From: Planctomycetota bacterium
GTDB lineage: Bacteria; Planctomycetota; Brocadiia; SM23-32
Assembly: GCA_030604585.1 (NCBI GenBank)
Contig: JAUVVP010000110.1
Span: 1-6,626, forward strand
Reading direction: 5' to 3'
DNA length: 6,626 bases
Position 1 is the stretch's first letter; each line of letters opens with the position of its first letter. Below, piece by piece: positions 1 through 6,579 of this stretch. The translations under genes and the position numbers were made by a program. The notes under the pieces were generated by a model. That model ran no database searches. It saw only the letters and a list, made by a program, of their open reading frames with translations, and was not told the DNA's origin.

Positions 1-246
1 ACCGGCCAGGCCGGCAACCTGGCGCGCACCAGGATCGAGAACCGCGGGCAAGCGCCCGTCCTGGCCGAGCCGGTGGTGGGCAGCATCACCATGAAGACGA
101 GCAAGCCGGCCCTGGTGATGTACCCGATCATGGTGGACGGCAGGCGCGGCCCGGCCGTGCGCCTTCCGGTCAGCGGCGGCGTCGCGCGCATTGAACTCAG
201 AGCCGCCTACAGGACCGTGTTCTACGAGATCGTGGCGACCGAATGA
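1..246 (+). CDS. C-terminal fragment of an unidentified, probably exported protein (5' end outside window)
   Basis: An open frame enters from the left edge in frame 1 and ends at TGA 244-246, giving 81 residues. Of the 81 codons, 75 end in G or C, the pattern of the other genes here, which is the main reason to call it coding. The residues alternate in a beta-strand manner and end in RTVFYEIVATE. This resembles the small C-terminal beta-sandwich domains that close many secreted glycoside hydrolases, where a strand with an 'xYxxxxDGRR' turn (here YPIMVDGRRG, residues 41-50) precedes a last strand with T-x-x-Y-E-I. That comparison is from memory and is weak; the enzyme class cannot be read from this fragment. 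The gene converges on the minus-strand cluster, so it is a separate transcription unit. It has no start codon or ribosome binding site in the window. Confidence 0.7.
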   Translation, partial: TGQAGNLARTRIENRGQAPVLAEPVVGSITMKTSKPALVMYPIMVDGRRGPAVRLPVSGGVARIELRAAYRTVFYEIVATE

Positions 247-248
247 GT

Positions 249-260
249 TCGCCAACCGCC
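249..260. repeat. 12-base direct repeat, copy 1 (downstream flank of the MttB-like gene)
   Basis: TCGCCAACCGCC begins two bases after the plus-strand stop codon. It is identical to 1739-1750 in the same orientation. The pair brackets the MttB-like gene and its 5' and 3' gaps. Chance matches of this length are expected in a window this size, so only the position is notable. Confidence 0.4.
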
Positions 261-268
261 GCACCGCC

Positions 269-292
269 GCCCGGGCCATCGTGCCCCCGGGC
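269..292. terminator. GC-rich inverted repeat in the convergent gap, possible bidirectional terminator
   Basis: A perfect 7-base inverted repeat, GCCCGGG (269-275) and CCCGGGC (286-292), has a 10-base loop. It lies between two converging genes, 22 bases after the plus-strand stop and 12 bases after the stop of the MttB-like gene. No T-run follows on either strand, so it is not a canonical intrinsic terminator. Short palindromes of G and C are also common by chance in such DNA. The location is the best argument for a role in ending or protecting both transcripts. Confidence 0.3.
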
Positions 293-304
293 CCGAGCAG
301 CGCG

Positions 305-1702
305 TCAGGCGAGTTCCCGCCTGGCGGCTTCGTAGATGTCGTCCAGCTCCCGCTTGACGTCAGCGTCCGGCGAGAAATCGTAGCTCTCCGACAGACGACG
401 CAGGCGGCGCAGCATCTTGTCCTTGACGCGCAGCCTCTCGCCGGCGGCCCACTGTTCGGGCGACAGGTTCTCGAACAGGTCGGAGGTCCACTGGTTGCGG
501 CAGTTCCGGACGGTTGTCTCGTGCATGATGAAACCGCCCGCCGGGCCGACCTCTTTCAGGGCGTCGAAGGCCAGGGCTTCCTCGTCGAATGCGACGCCGC
601 GCACGAGCCATTTCAGGTAGTTGACGATCTCCACGTCTACGAGCAACTGCTCGGCGCTGAAGATCTTGTCAATGCCCAGCATGCCGCCGAAGGTGAAGCG
701 GCGCGCCCCGTTCAGCGCAGCGGCCGTGCCGAAGGCCGCCCGCTGGGAGACGGCGTGCGCGTCGGGGAACAGGGCGTTGGTGTGGAACGCTTTGCAGCTC
801 CAGTCCGGATGTCCGTAGTAGCGGTTGATCTGCGAGCCGATCAACTGGCTCAGGATGTGCTCGGGCGTCCCGTAGGCTATCGTGCCGTACTTCATGTCGA
901 AGGGGTAGATGTCGAACTTGAAGCTGAGTTCGGCCTCGACCCCCATGAGCTTGAAGACGCTCACCGTCGCCAGCACGGTGGCCACGTGCTCCATGAAAGC
1001 GCCGGGCAGGAAGATCGGCGTCGTCGCGCCGACCAGCGGCATCCCCGTGATCATGATCGGGAAGGCCATGCCGCGCTTGAGGAACTCCAGCGCCATCGCT
1101 ATCCCGTTGCCCTCGATGCGCAGGGGGCTCAGGACGAAGACGGGCAGGTAGAAGGGCTTTCCGGCGGCCTGCGCCATCCGATAGACGTACTGGCCCGCCT
1201 CGACGGAGGTGAAATCGCCGGTGCCGCACGTGCGGCAGTACTCGCAGCCGATCTTGTAGGCCAGGATCTCGCGCAGGCGCACGGGCGCGTCCTGCGGCAG
1301 GCCCGGCGTGCCCCCGCAGACTCCCTCGCCGTGCAGGGCGTCCACAAGCTTCGCCGTCTCGATGCAGTCCCGGGTGCTCATCGGCCGCAGCTCGTCCGTG
1401 AACGGGTCCAGGACCTGGAAGGCGTAGCCGCTGAGGATGTCAATGGCGAACTCGTCGGGCGGCTCGGCCGGGTCCCCGGCCCTGGACCTGTACTGCGCCG
1501 CGAAGCCGTCCACCAGTTCGGCGTCGAGCTGTACCCTCGTGCCGTTGACGCGCACCCCCGGTCGCCCCGTGACGCTCTGCAGCATCTCGGCGTGGGTGAT
1601 GTCTACGCCGATCTCTTCGATGACCCGCAGAGCAGTCTGATGGATCTGGTCGAGCTGTTCCGGAGTCAGTCCGCCGGCGATGTGGTAGCTTACGGTGTCC
1701 AT
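305..1702 (-). CDS. Trimethylamine methyltransferase (MttB) superfamily protein, non-pyrrolysine type
   Basis: This 465-residue protein has the usual length and layout of the MttB superfamily. The N-terminal helical start (LTPEQLDQIHQTALRVIEEIGVDI, split at residues 12-35) and the segments MPLVGATTPI (221-230), YGTPEHILSQL (277-287) and EVGPAGGFIMH (384-394) are family-like. Members are TIM-barrel, cytoplasmic proteins that pass a methyl group from an amine to a corrinoid protein. Archaeal MttB carries pyrrolysine encoded by UAG. This frame has no internal TAG and stops at TGA, so it belongs with the non-pyrrolysine relatives; characterised ones (MtgB and kin) demethylate glycine betaine or other quaternary amines. 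No signal peptide is visible. Oddities are a Cys153-x2-Cys156-x2-Cys159 motif and a divergent segment at 303-319. ATG at 1702-1700 is preceded by GGGAG (1712-1716), 9 bases away. It is the last gene of the cluster, 57 bases after the GH51-like gene. The family is clear; the substrate is unknown, and no corrinoid-protein gene is in the window. Confidence 0.92.
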   Translation of the reverse strand: MDTVSYHIAGGLTPEQLDQIHQTALRVIEEIGVDITHAEMLQSVTGRPGVRVNGTRVQLDAELVDGFAAQYRSRAGDPAEPPDEFAIDILSGYAFQVLDPFTDELRPMSTRDCIETAKLVDALHGEGVCGGTPGLPQDAPVRLREILAYKIGCEYCRTCGTGDFTSVEAGQYVYRMAQAAGKPFYLPVFVLSPLRIEGNGIAMALEFLKRGMAFPIMITGMPLVGATTPIFLPGAFMEHVATVLATVSVFKLMGVEAELSFKFDIYPFDMKYGTIAYGTPEHILSQLIGSQINRYYGHPDWSCKAFHTNALFPDAHAVSQRAAFGTAAALNGARRFTFGGMLGIDKIFSAEQLLVDVEIVNYLKWLVRGVAFDEEALAFDALKEVGPAGGFIMHETTVRNCRNQWTSDLFENLSPEQWAAGERLRVKDKMLRRLRRLSESYDFSPDADVKRELDDIYEAARRELA

Positions 1703-1731
1703 TCTCAGTTGCTCCCAACATCGGCATGCGC

Positions 1732-1751
1732 GGGCGGCTCGCCAACCGCCC
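1732..1751 (-). promoter_or_regulatory. Intergenic hairpin between the GH51-like and MttB-like genes
   Basis: The 57-base gap (1703-1759) holds a perfect 6-base inverted repeat, GGGCGG (1732-1737) and CCGCCC (1746-1751), with an 8-base loop. It begins 8 bases after the stop codon of the upstream gene. No T-run follows, so it looks more like a processing or attenuation hairpin, or chance, than a full terminator. A competing 4-base stem lies inside it. If real, it could lower expression of the MttB-like gene relative to the hydrolases. Confidence 0.3.
1739..1750. repeat. 12-base direct repeat, copy 2 (upstream flank of the MttB-like gene)
   Basis: The same TCGCCAACCGCC as at 249-260 lies in the gap between the GH51-like and MttB-like genes, overlapping the loop and one arm of the hairpin at 1732-1751. 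The match does not extend further on either side apart from one base beyond a mismatch. Confidence 0.4.
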
Positions 1752-1759
1752 TTGCGGCT

Positions 1760-4150
1760 TCAGGTCTGCTGCCACCGGATGACCGTCATGCTGAACGGCC
1801 TGAGCTGAAGCACGGCGCCGCCGGCGAAGTCCGGCAGCGCGCGCTGGAGCACTTCGACCTCCGGCTCGTGTTCGGGCTCGTTGTTGGCGTCTATCCTGTC
1901 GGCGGCCAGCACCCACTGGACGGCGCTCCCAGGCGTTACCGGTCCGGGCAGCTCGACCTTCACCGGCAGCGCGTCCGTGCGGTGGAGGTTGATCAGGATC
2001 AGGCCCCGGTTCCTGCCGTCACGCGTGGCGTAGGCATGGACGTAAGGGACCTGGATGTCGTCCTTCTGGTTCCCGTCGTATCGGGCCGTGCAGGTCCAGT
2101 TAGGGTCGGCGCCCGACGTGCCCGCCTCGACCAGGTCACCGAACAGCACCTTGTTGGCGAGCATCCCCGCCAGGAAGGTGGGGCGATAACGCTCCTGGCC
2201 GCGCTTCATGTTCAGGGCTGTGCCCCACAGGCGCACGGTCTCGCCGCTCCCGATGCGGTAGCCGAACTGCGCCAGGCTGAACAGGTTCTGCACGCGCACC
2301 TTCTGTTCGCGGAGCATCAGGAGCATCCAGTTGGCCACGTTGATGCCGCCGCCGATGCCGGTGACGATGCGGTTGCGCGGCTCAGCCGGCGCGTCGCCGC
2401 CGGTGATGTGGTGGTTGACCTCGTAGATGGAAAGCTCGTGGCCGAACTGCTCGGTCACCAGCCGGTAGTTCTCCGCCATGTAGCCCCGGTGGGCCTGATA
2501 CCACGGGTAGCCGAAGACCCAGGAGAAGAGCCCTTCGTCGTCCATCGCGGCCTGCTCGTTGCTCATCTCGTGGACGACGTAAGGGGCGACGCCGAACCCG
2601 TCGGCCGCGGGCGTGCCGCGGGCTATGCCCTCGTTGCGGCCGGCCCACGCGGCCTGGCCTGCCGCCTGAAAGACGATCTTATCGCTGTAGTAGGGCGACG
2701 CCTTGCCCGCCGCAAAGAGGTCATTCCAGTACTCGCCCTTGGCGCTGTAGCCGCCGAACAGGTAGGCCGGGGCGTAGTTCCACGCCTCGTTGCCCATCTC
2801 GACGTGGATGCTCTCGAAGACCTCGGTCCAGGGGGTCGGGTGGCCCCGGCCGGCGCGCACCTTCCCGTAAGGGGTGTCCGGCGGCCCCGCCAGGTACTCG
2901 ATGAAGTGCTCCATCTCCGCCACGGTCAGCGTGCCGGGCAGGCAGTACCAGGGGTCGGTGCCGACCTCCTCGCACAGCTCCAGGAACTCGTGCAGGCCGT
3001 ATGCGTGGTAGAGGGCGCGGCCGCGCTGTTCGGGATGCGAGGGCCACGTGCCGTCCGGCGGGGGGAACCAGCGCGAGCAGGCATAGGCCATCCGGGAAGC
3101 GCGCGGCTCCAGCACGTTGTCCAGCGTGCTGCCGCCCATCTGCAGGTGGCGGAGCACGCCGGGGTTGAACTTCTTCAGCGTGGCGATGAGGGGGTCGCGA
3201 AAGGCCGTCGGGTTCCGGTCGCCGTCCTGGATGAAGGACAGCTCGTCCAGCAGGACCTTGCCGTCCGTCACCTCGAAGCCGACGCTCAGGTTGTCGGTAG
3301 CGTAGTCTTCAAGCTCGAAGACGAGTTCATGGTGCTTCCAGTCCTCGGTCAGGCCGACGTCCTGCTGCTTCAGGCCCTCTGCCGCCCTCCTGGCCCAGCC
3401 GCCGACATATGCCTTGAGAGCACCGGTGCCCCTGGCCCAGAAGCGCAGCCGCCACGTGCCGTCCACTATCGCGTACCGGCGGTCAACACCCGGAGCAAGC
3501 AGGGAGGCGAAGCCTGCCGCCGGCGCCGTCAGCTCCGCGACCACGCGTCCTCGACTGCCCGGCGGCACGTCCCCGGCGATGGTCTTCACCGTGGCACCGC
3601 CTTCGGTGAAGACCCAGAAGCTCCCGCCGTGCTGGCCGATGTAACCGACGTTGGGCTCGATCCGCTCGAAGAAGATGCCGTCGTTCTCGCCCGGCTCGGG
3701 CCCGTCCTCGTCGAAGATGTAGCGGGTCAGCTCGTCCTTGTCGGGGCGCTTGACGAAACGCTCCCTCCTCACGTCAATGATGCGGCCTTTGACGTTCTTG
3801 CGCGGCCCCGTCACGAACCAATAGGTGGCGCCCTTGAAGATGTCCTCCCACTGCGCCACTTCCCACCAGTCGAAGAAGGAGCGCGCGTCCCCGCCCGGGC
3901 CGAAGCTGAGGCTGCGGTAGATGACGCCCTCGAATCCGCCGTGCGGTATCCGTTCCTTCCTCAGGACGGCGCCGCTGTAATGGGCATCGCCGCCGAGGTT
4001 GATGCCGAAGCGTCTGACCTTCGGGACAATGACCTCATCGCTGACTGTGACGACCGTCACGTCGCCCGCGGCATCCTGTGCGGACGTCGCCTGCCGGCCG
4101 ACGAGCAGCAAAAGGACGAGCGCCGCAACCGCCAACGTCTTCGGATTCAT
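1760..4150 (-). CDS. Secreted GH51-like / clan GH-A glycosidase with carbohydrate-binding-like module
   Basis: With the start chosen here the protein has 796 residues. Residues 1-24 look like a Sec signal peptide: Lys4, a hydrophobic run LAVAALVLLLLVG (6-18) and a cut after ATSA. Residues 47-130 (FGINLGG, GGFEGVIYRS) resemble the opening of large uncharacterised secreted proteins I recall from Acidobacteria. Residues about 190-310 look like a beta-sandwich carbohydrate-binding module ending in VLLDELSF. The barrel (about 315-690) has HVEMGNEAWN, where Asn454-Glu455 fits the clan-A acid/base, and LSIYEVNHH, where Glu577 fits the nucleophile. The C-terminal domain (about 700-796) has the GH51-like pattern VLAADRIDANN..P.V..LRPFSMTVI. 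ATG at 4150-4148 follows GAGGAG 7 bases upstream; an in-frame ATG at 4174 overlaps the GH9 stop and would add 8 residues. Substrate is unproven; alpha-L-arabinofuranosidase is the nearest guess. It probably acts in the periplasm or outside the cell beside the GH9 enzyme. Confidence 0.8.
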   Translation of the reverse strand: MNPKTLAVAALVLLLLVGRQATSAQDAAGDVTVVTVSDEVIVPKVRRFGINLGGDAHYSGAVLRKERIPHGGFEGVIYRSLSFGPGGDARSFFDWWEVAQWEDIFKGATYWFVTGPRKNVKGRIIDVRRERFVKRPDKDELTRYIFDEDGPEPGENDGIFFERIEPNVGYIGQHGGSFWVFTEGGATVKTIAGDVPPGSRGRVVAELTAPAAGFASLLAPGVDRRYAIVDGTWRLRFWARGTGALKAYVGGWARRAAEGLKQQDVGLTEDWKHHELVFELEDYATDNLSVGFEVTDGKVLLDELSFIQDGDRNPTAFRDPLIATLKKFNPGVLRHLQMGGSTLDNVLEPRASRMAYACSRWFPPPDGTWPSHPEQRGRALYHAYGLHEFLELCEEVGTDPWYCLPGTLTVAEMEHFIEYLAGPPDTPYGKVRAGRGHPTPWTEVFESIHVEMGNEAWNYAPAYLFGGYSAKGEYWNDLFAAGKASPYYSDKIVFQAAGQAAWAGRNEGIARGTPAADGFGVAPYVVHEMSNEQAAMDDEGLFSWVFGYPWYQAHRGYMAENYRLVTEQFGHELSIYEVNHHITGGDAPAEPRNRIVTGIGGGINVANWMLLMLREQKVRVQNLFSLAQFGYRIGSGETVRLWGTALNMKRGQERYRPTFLAGMLANKVLFGDLVEAGTSGADPNWTCTARYDGNQKDDIQVPYVHAYATRDGRNRGLILINLHRTDALPVKVELPGPVTPGSAVQWVLAADRIDANNEPEHEPEVEVLQRALPDFAGGAVLQLRPFSMTVIRWQQT

Positions 4151-4157
4151 TTCTCTG

Positions 4158-4163
4158 CTCCTC
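4158..4163 (-). promoter_or_regulatory. Ribosome binding site that sets the GH51-like start
   Basis: On the minus strand, GAGGAG lies 7 bases before ATG 4150-4148. The alternative ATG at 4174-4172 has only GGCGGCGAG before it, a much poorer match to the anti-Shine-Dalgarno sequence. This favours the downstream start, although the upstream ATG overlaps the GH9 stop in an ATGA and could be reached by translational coupling. Confidence 0.65.
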
Positions 4164-4170
4164 ACGGGAT

Positions 4171-6510
4171 TCATCTCGCCGCCAGGTAGCCCCACACGTA
4201 GGCGTTGCGCGCCATCGGCGTCTGGACCGTGTACTCGCACATGGGCGGATACCAGAACACGTCCCAGTAGGCCTCCAGCGTCGGCCACTGCTGAACCGGC
4301 GGGTAGCAGTACACGGCGACGATCTTCTGCGCCCAGTAGTCCTCGTGGCTCTCCACGTCAATCGGCCCCCCCACCGTCAGGCCGGGCGGCGGGGGCTGAT
4401 GGGTGATGCGGGAATCAATGTGCAGCGGATGCTGCGGGCTCTGGTGGCCCAGTCCCGTGGTGTAGCACATGTTGACCGGGTTGGCTCCCGCGCCGGCCTG
4501 GCAGGCGAGGACGGCGGCGCGCAGGTACCTGGCGTCGCCCGTGAGCACGTGGGCGCGCACGAGCGTGACGGCGTCGGGCGCGCTGAAGACGCCCCACGCG
4601 GCGGGCTGCCACTCGTACTTGGCCCAGCGGAACCCCGTCCTCTCGCAACTGGCCGCCCGGGCGTCCGCCTCCCGCAGCAGGGCGGCGCGGCAGTTCGCCT
4701 GCACCGGCCGGTCCGTTCCCGGACGGTCCGTGCGCGCGTAAACCCACGCCGCCTCGCGCTGCTCGTGGTCCCGCCACACGAACAGGTCGGCTTCGGGGTC
4801 CTTGAAGACCGTTGTGGCCAGGAAGAGTTCGTGCCATTCGGGATCGCCCGTGAGGCGGAACATCTCGGCGGCGGCCAGGTTCCGGTCGTCGTTGACGGCG
4901 TGGGGATAGTCCTCGCCGCCGTCGAAATGGTCCTCCGCCCAGCGCATCGCCCGCAGGGCGCTCTCGCGGTAGACCTCCGCCAGCTCGGCGTCCCGCGATT
5001 CGAGCCAGAGGGCCGTCCTGGCCGCCACGCCCGCGTAGACGTGACTCGACCAGACGCCCGGCGCGTAGGCCATAATGGTCAGCGACTCCTGCCAGCTCGC
5101 CTCCCCCTGGCGCGGATGCTCCTCGGATTCGACGCCGCCGCGGATGCCTCCCTCCGGCGTCTGCATCCGCCGGTAGCAATCGAGGTTGAAGAGCGCTTCG
5201 CTGACGACATCCGGCAGCCCGTCATCCGATTCGGGGATGTTGAGCGACAGCCCGGCGAAGTAGTCGGGGAACAGCTCCGCCAGGTCGACCAGGTATCGCG
5301 ACACGACCAGGTGCTGGATGCGGCGGTCCCAGTCGCCGGCGTCCATGTAGCCGCCCCAGGCGTTCGGGACGATCTCATTCGTCTTGCCCTTGACCAGGTT
5401 GCCGAAGTTGTCCTTGTCCGTCCCTTTGGCGTTCAGGCCGTTGCCGCTGTCCATCAGCGGGCAGGTGGAGTGGTAGACCTTCACCCCATCGTCGGGATGG
5501 AAGCATCGCGGTCGCTTGTAGTCCGTGTAGGGCGGCCCCAGTTCGATGCCGCTGCGCTGGTGGTAGAAACCGCGCGCCGAGACCGTGAACGCCTCCCGCC
5601 AGGCCCCTTCGCCTATCTCGAACGGGTAGGAGCAGCCAATGCCCTCGACGTAGACGCGGTAGGCCCCCGGCTCGCTGACGGCCGTGAAGTCCATCTCGTA
5701 GACGTCCGCGCCGCTGTAGTTCTTCTCATAGGCGTCCTCGGTCCTGTCGTCGGCGGCCTTCGACAGCCTCACCTTGCCGGAGAAGACCGAGCGGCCGCTA
5801 CCGTCCTCCAGGACGTGAAATGCCAGGCCCGAACCGTAGGTTATCGCACCGCCGCTGCCCATCCAGCATGACAGAAAGGCCACCTTGGCCGGGTCGTCCG
5901 GCCGGAACCCGAGGTGGCTGACGTGCACCGCCTCGCTGCGCATGGCGCTCGGCTCGTAGAGGAAAGCCCGGTCCTCCAGGTTGCCGCCGTCGAACTGAAG
6001 CGCATAGCGGCGGCCGGGCTTCAGGGGCGTCGGCAGTTGCAGGTAGAGCACGTGCCTGACGGGGGCGAGATAGGGCCAGCCCGCGTGTCGCGCAAAGTCG
6101 GACGGCTTGCTCTTGCGGTAGACGGCGACGGGCGCTGCACCCTCGGCGTAATCCGGGTCGTCCGGTGATCGGAGCGTGTAGCTCTTCGGTCGGTCCGCCC
6201 AGGCTGCATCCAGCTCCTCGCCCACCACGCGGTCCGGCGTGTAGATGATCTTGCCTTCGTGGCCGACCAGCCAGCCGACGAGCCGGCCGTCGCGCATGAC
6301 CGCGCGATGGTGCCCTTGGTCCGGGACTTCATCCGCTGCCTGCCGCTCGTACGGCGCCTGAGTACCGTACTCCGCCCGGCCGGCCTGCACCGTGATCCCG
6401 ATGATGTCCGGCGCCACCGCGCCCACGTGCACCACCCGCGGCGCTTCTGCCGCGCTGATGGTCGCAAAGCCGACTGCCGATAGTAGCGCCAGGCATGCCA
6501 TCGCGTTCAT
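4171..6510 (-). CDS. Secreted glycoside hydrolase family 9 protein (cellulase-like) with N-terminal Ig-like domain
   Basis: This 779-residue protein begins with a signal peptide (ACLALLSAVGFATISA, 5-20; cut near AEA). Residues about 25-190 form an extra beta-rich domain with no clear assignment. Residues about 191-300 match the CelD_N Ig-like domain that precedes many GH9 catalytic domains (VHVSHLGFRPDDPAKVAFLS; PGAYRVYVEGIG). The catalytic alpha/alpha barrel covers about 305-779. GGYMDAGDWD (387... to 396, Asp390 and Asp393) is the GH9 aspartate pair, with Asp393 the expected base. GANPVNMCYTTGLGHQSP (675-692) with His694 and Arg701 is the GH9 substrate-binding loop. Glu759 is the best candidate acid, but the usual final signature is altered. 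GH9 enzymes hydrolyse beta-1,4-glucans, xyloglucan or related glycans by inversion; the exact substrate is open. ATG 6510-6508 follows GGAGG (6520-6524) by 9 bases; Met4 is a second possible start. It is the first gene of the cluster. Confidence 0.93.
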   Translation of the reverse strand: MNAMACLALLSAVGFATISAAEAPRVVHVGAVAPDIIGITVQAGRAEYGTQAPYERQAADEVPDQGHHRAVMRDGRLVGWLVGHEGKIIYTPDRVVGEELDAAWADRPKSYTLRSPDDPDYAEGAAPVAVYRKSKPSDFARHAGWPYLAPVRHVLYLQLPTPLKPGRRYALQFDGGNLEDRAFLYEPSAMRSEAVHVSHLGFRPDDPAKVAFLSCWMGSGGAITYGSGLAFHVLEDGSGRSVFSGKVRLSKAADDRTEDAYEKNYSGADVYEMDFTAVSEPGAYRVYVEGIGCSYPFEIGEGAWREAFTVSARGFYHQRSGIELGPPYTDYKRPRCFHPDDGVKVYHSTCPLMDSGNGLNAKGTDKDNFGNLVKGKTNEIVPNAWGGYMDAGDWDRRIQHLVVSRYLVDLAELFPDYFAGLSLNIPESDDGLPDVVSEALFNLDCYRRMQTPEGGIRGGVESEEHPRQGEASWQESLTIMAYAPGVWSSHVYAGVAARTALWLESRDAELAEVYRESALRAMRWAEDHFDGGEDYPHAVNDDRNLAAAEMFRLTGDPEWHELFLATTVFKDPEADLFVWRDHEQREAAWVYARTDRPGTDRPVQANCRAALLREADARAASCERTGFRWAKYEWQPAAWGVFSAPDAVTLVRAHVLTGDARYLRAAVLACQAGAGANPVNMCYTTGLGHQSPQHPLHIDSRITHQPPPPGLTVGGPIDVESHEDYWAQKIVAVYCYPPVQQWPTLEAYWDVFWYPPMCEYTVQTPMARNAYVWGYLAAR
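4709..4738 (-). repeat. Imperfect 15-base in-frame tandem repeat inside the GH9 gene
   Basis: The gene encodes TDRPG-TDRPV at residues 594-603. The two 15-base units match at 12 positions, and on the plus strand CGGTCCGT occurs at 4709-4716 and again at 4724-4731. This looks like a small in-frame duplication in a surface loop of the catalytic domain. It does not break the frame. Confidence 0.55.
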
Positions 6511-6554
6511 CGCTTCGTTCCTCCGACGCTGCGTGGATGAATTCCAGGAAGTGT

Positions 6555-6579
6555 GGCCGGCGCATTATACCGCCGGGCC
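6555..6579. promoter_or_regulatory. Inverted repeat surrounding the -10 box, possible operator
   Basis: CCGGCG (6557-6562) and CGCCGG (6571-6576) form a perfect 6-base inverted repeat around the 8 bases that contain the -10 box. Two further pairs (6555-6556 with 6578-6579) form after a one-base bulge. A repressor bound here would block the promoter, which is sensible for a carbohydrate-use operon. G/C palindromes are common in such sequence and no regulator gene is in the window, so this is tentative. Confidence 0.3.

Noticed and set aside
669..1229. Arg/Gly/Ala-rich alternative minus-strand frames inside the MttB-like gene, and similar ones inside the two hydrolases
   Set aside because: They are out-of-frame readings of strongly coding regions, with low-complexity composition and no independent start signals.
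1700..1702. Possible pyrrolysine readthrough in the MttB-like gene
   Set aside because: There is no in-frame TAG anywhere in the 465 codons and the terminal codon is TGA.
191..4189. A 1332-codon open frame on the plus strand, antisense to the MttB-like and GH51-like genes
   Set aside because: Its codons pair exactly with those of both real genes, so it is broken only where they use TTA, CTA or TCA. Those codons are rare in GC-rich genes. The translation has no recognisable domain, while the opposite strand encodes two clear families with good ribosome binding sites.
4151..4288. Extended N-terminus of the GH51-like gene back to position 4288
   Set aside because: The added residues are the GH9 coding region read in another frame. 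They would bury the signal peptide, and the ATG at 4150 has a strong GAGGAG.
4078..5871. A 597-codon open frame on the plus strand, antisense to the GH9 gene
   Set aside because: Same codon-on-codon relationship and same explanation; it is rich in Arg, Val, Gly and Ala, low in motifs, and lies fully opposite conserved GH9 catalytic residues.
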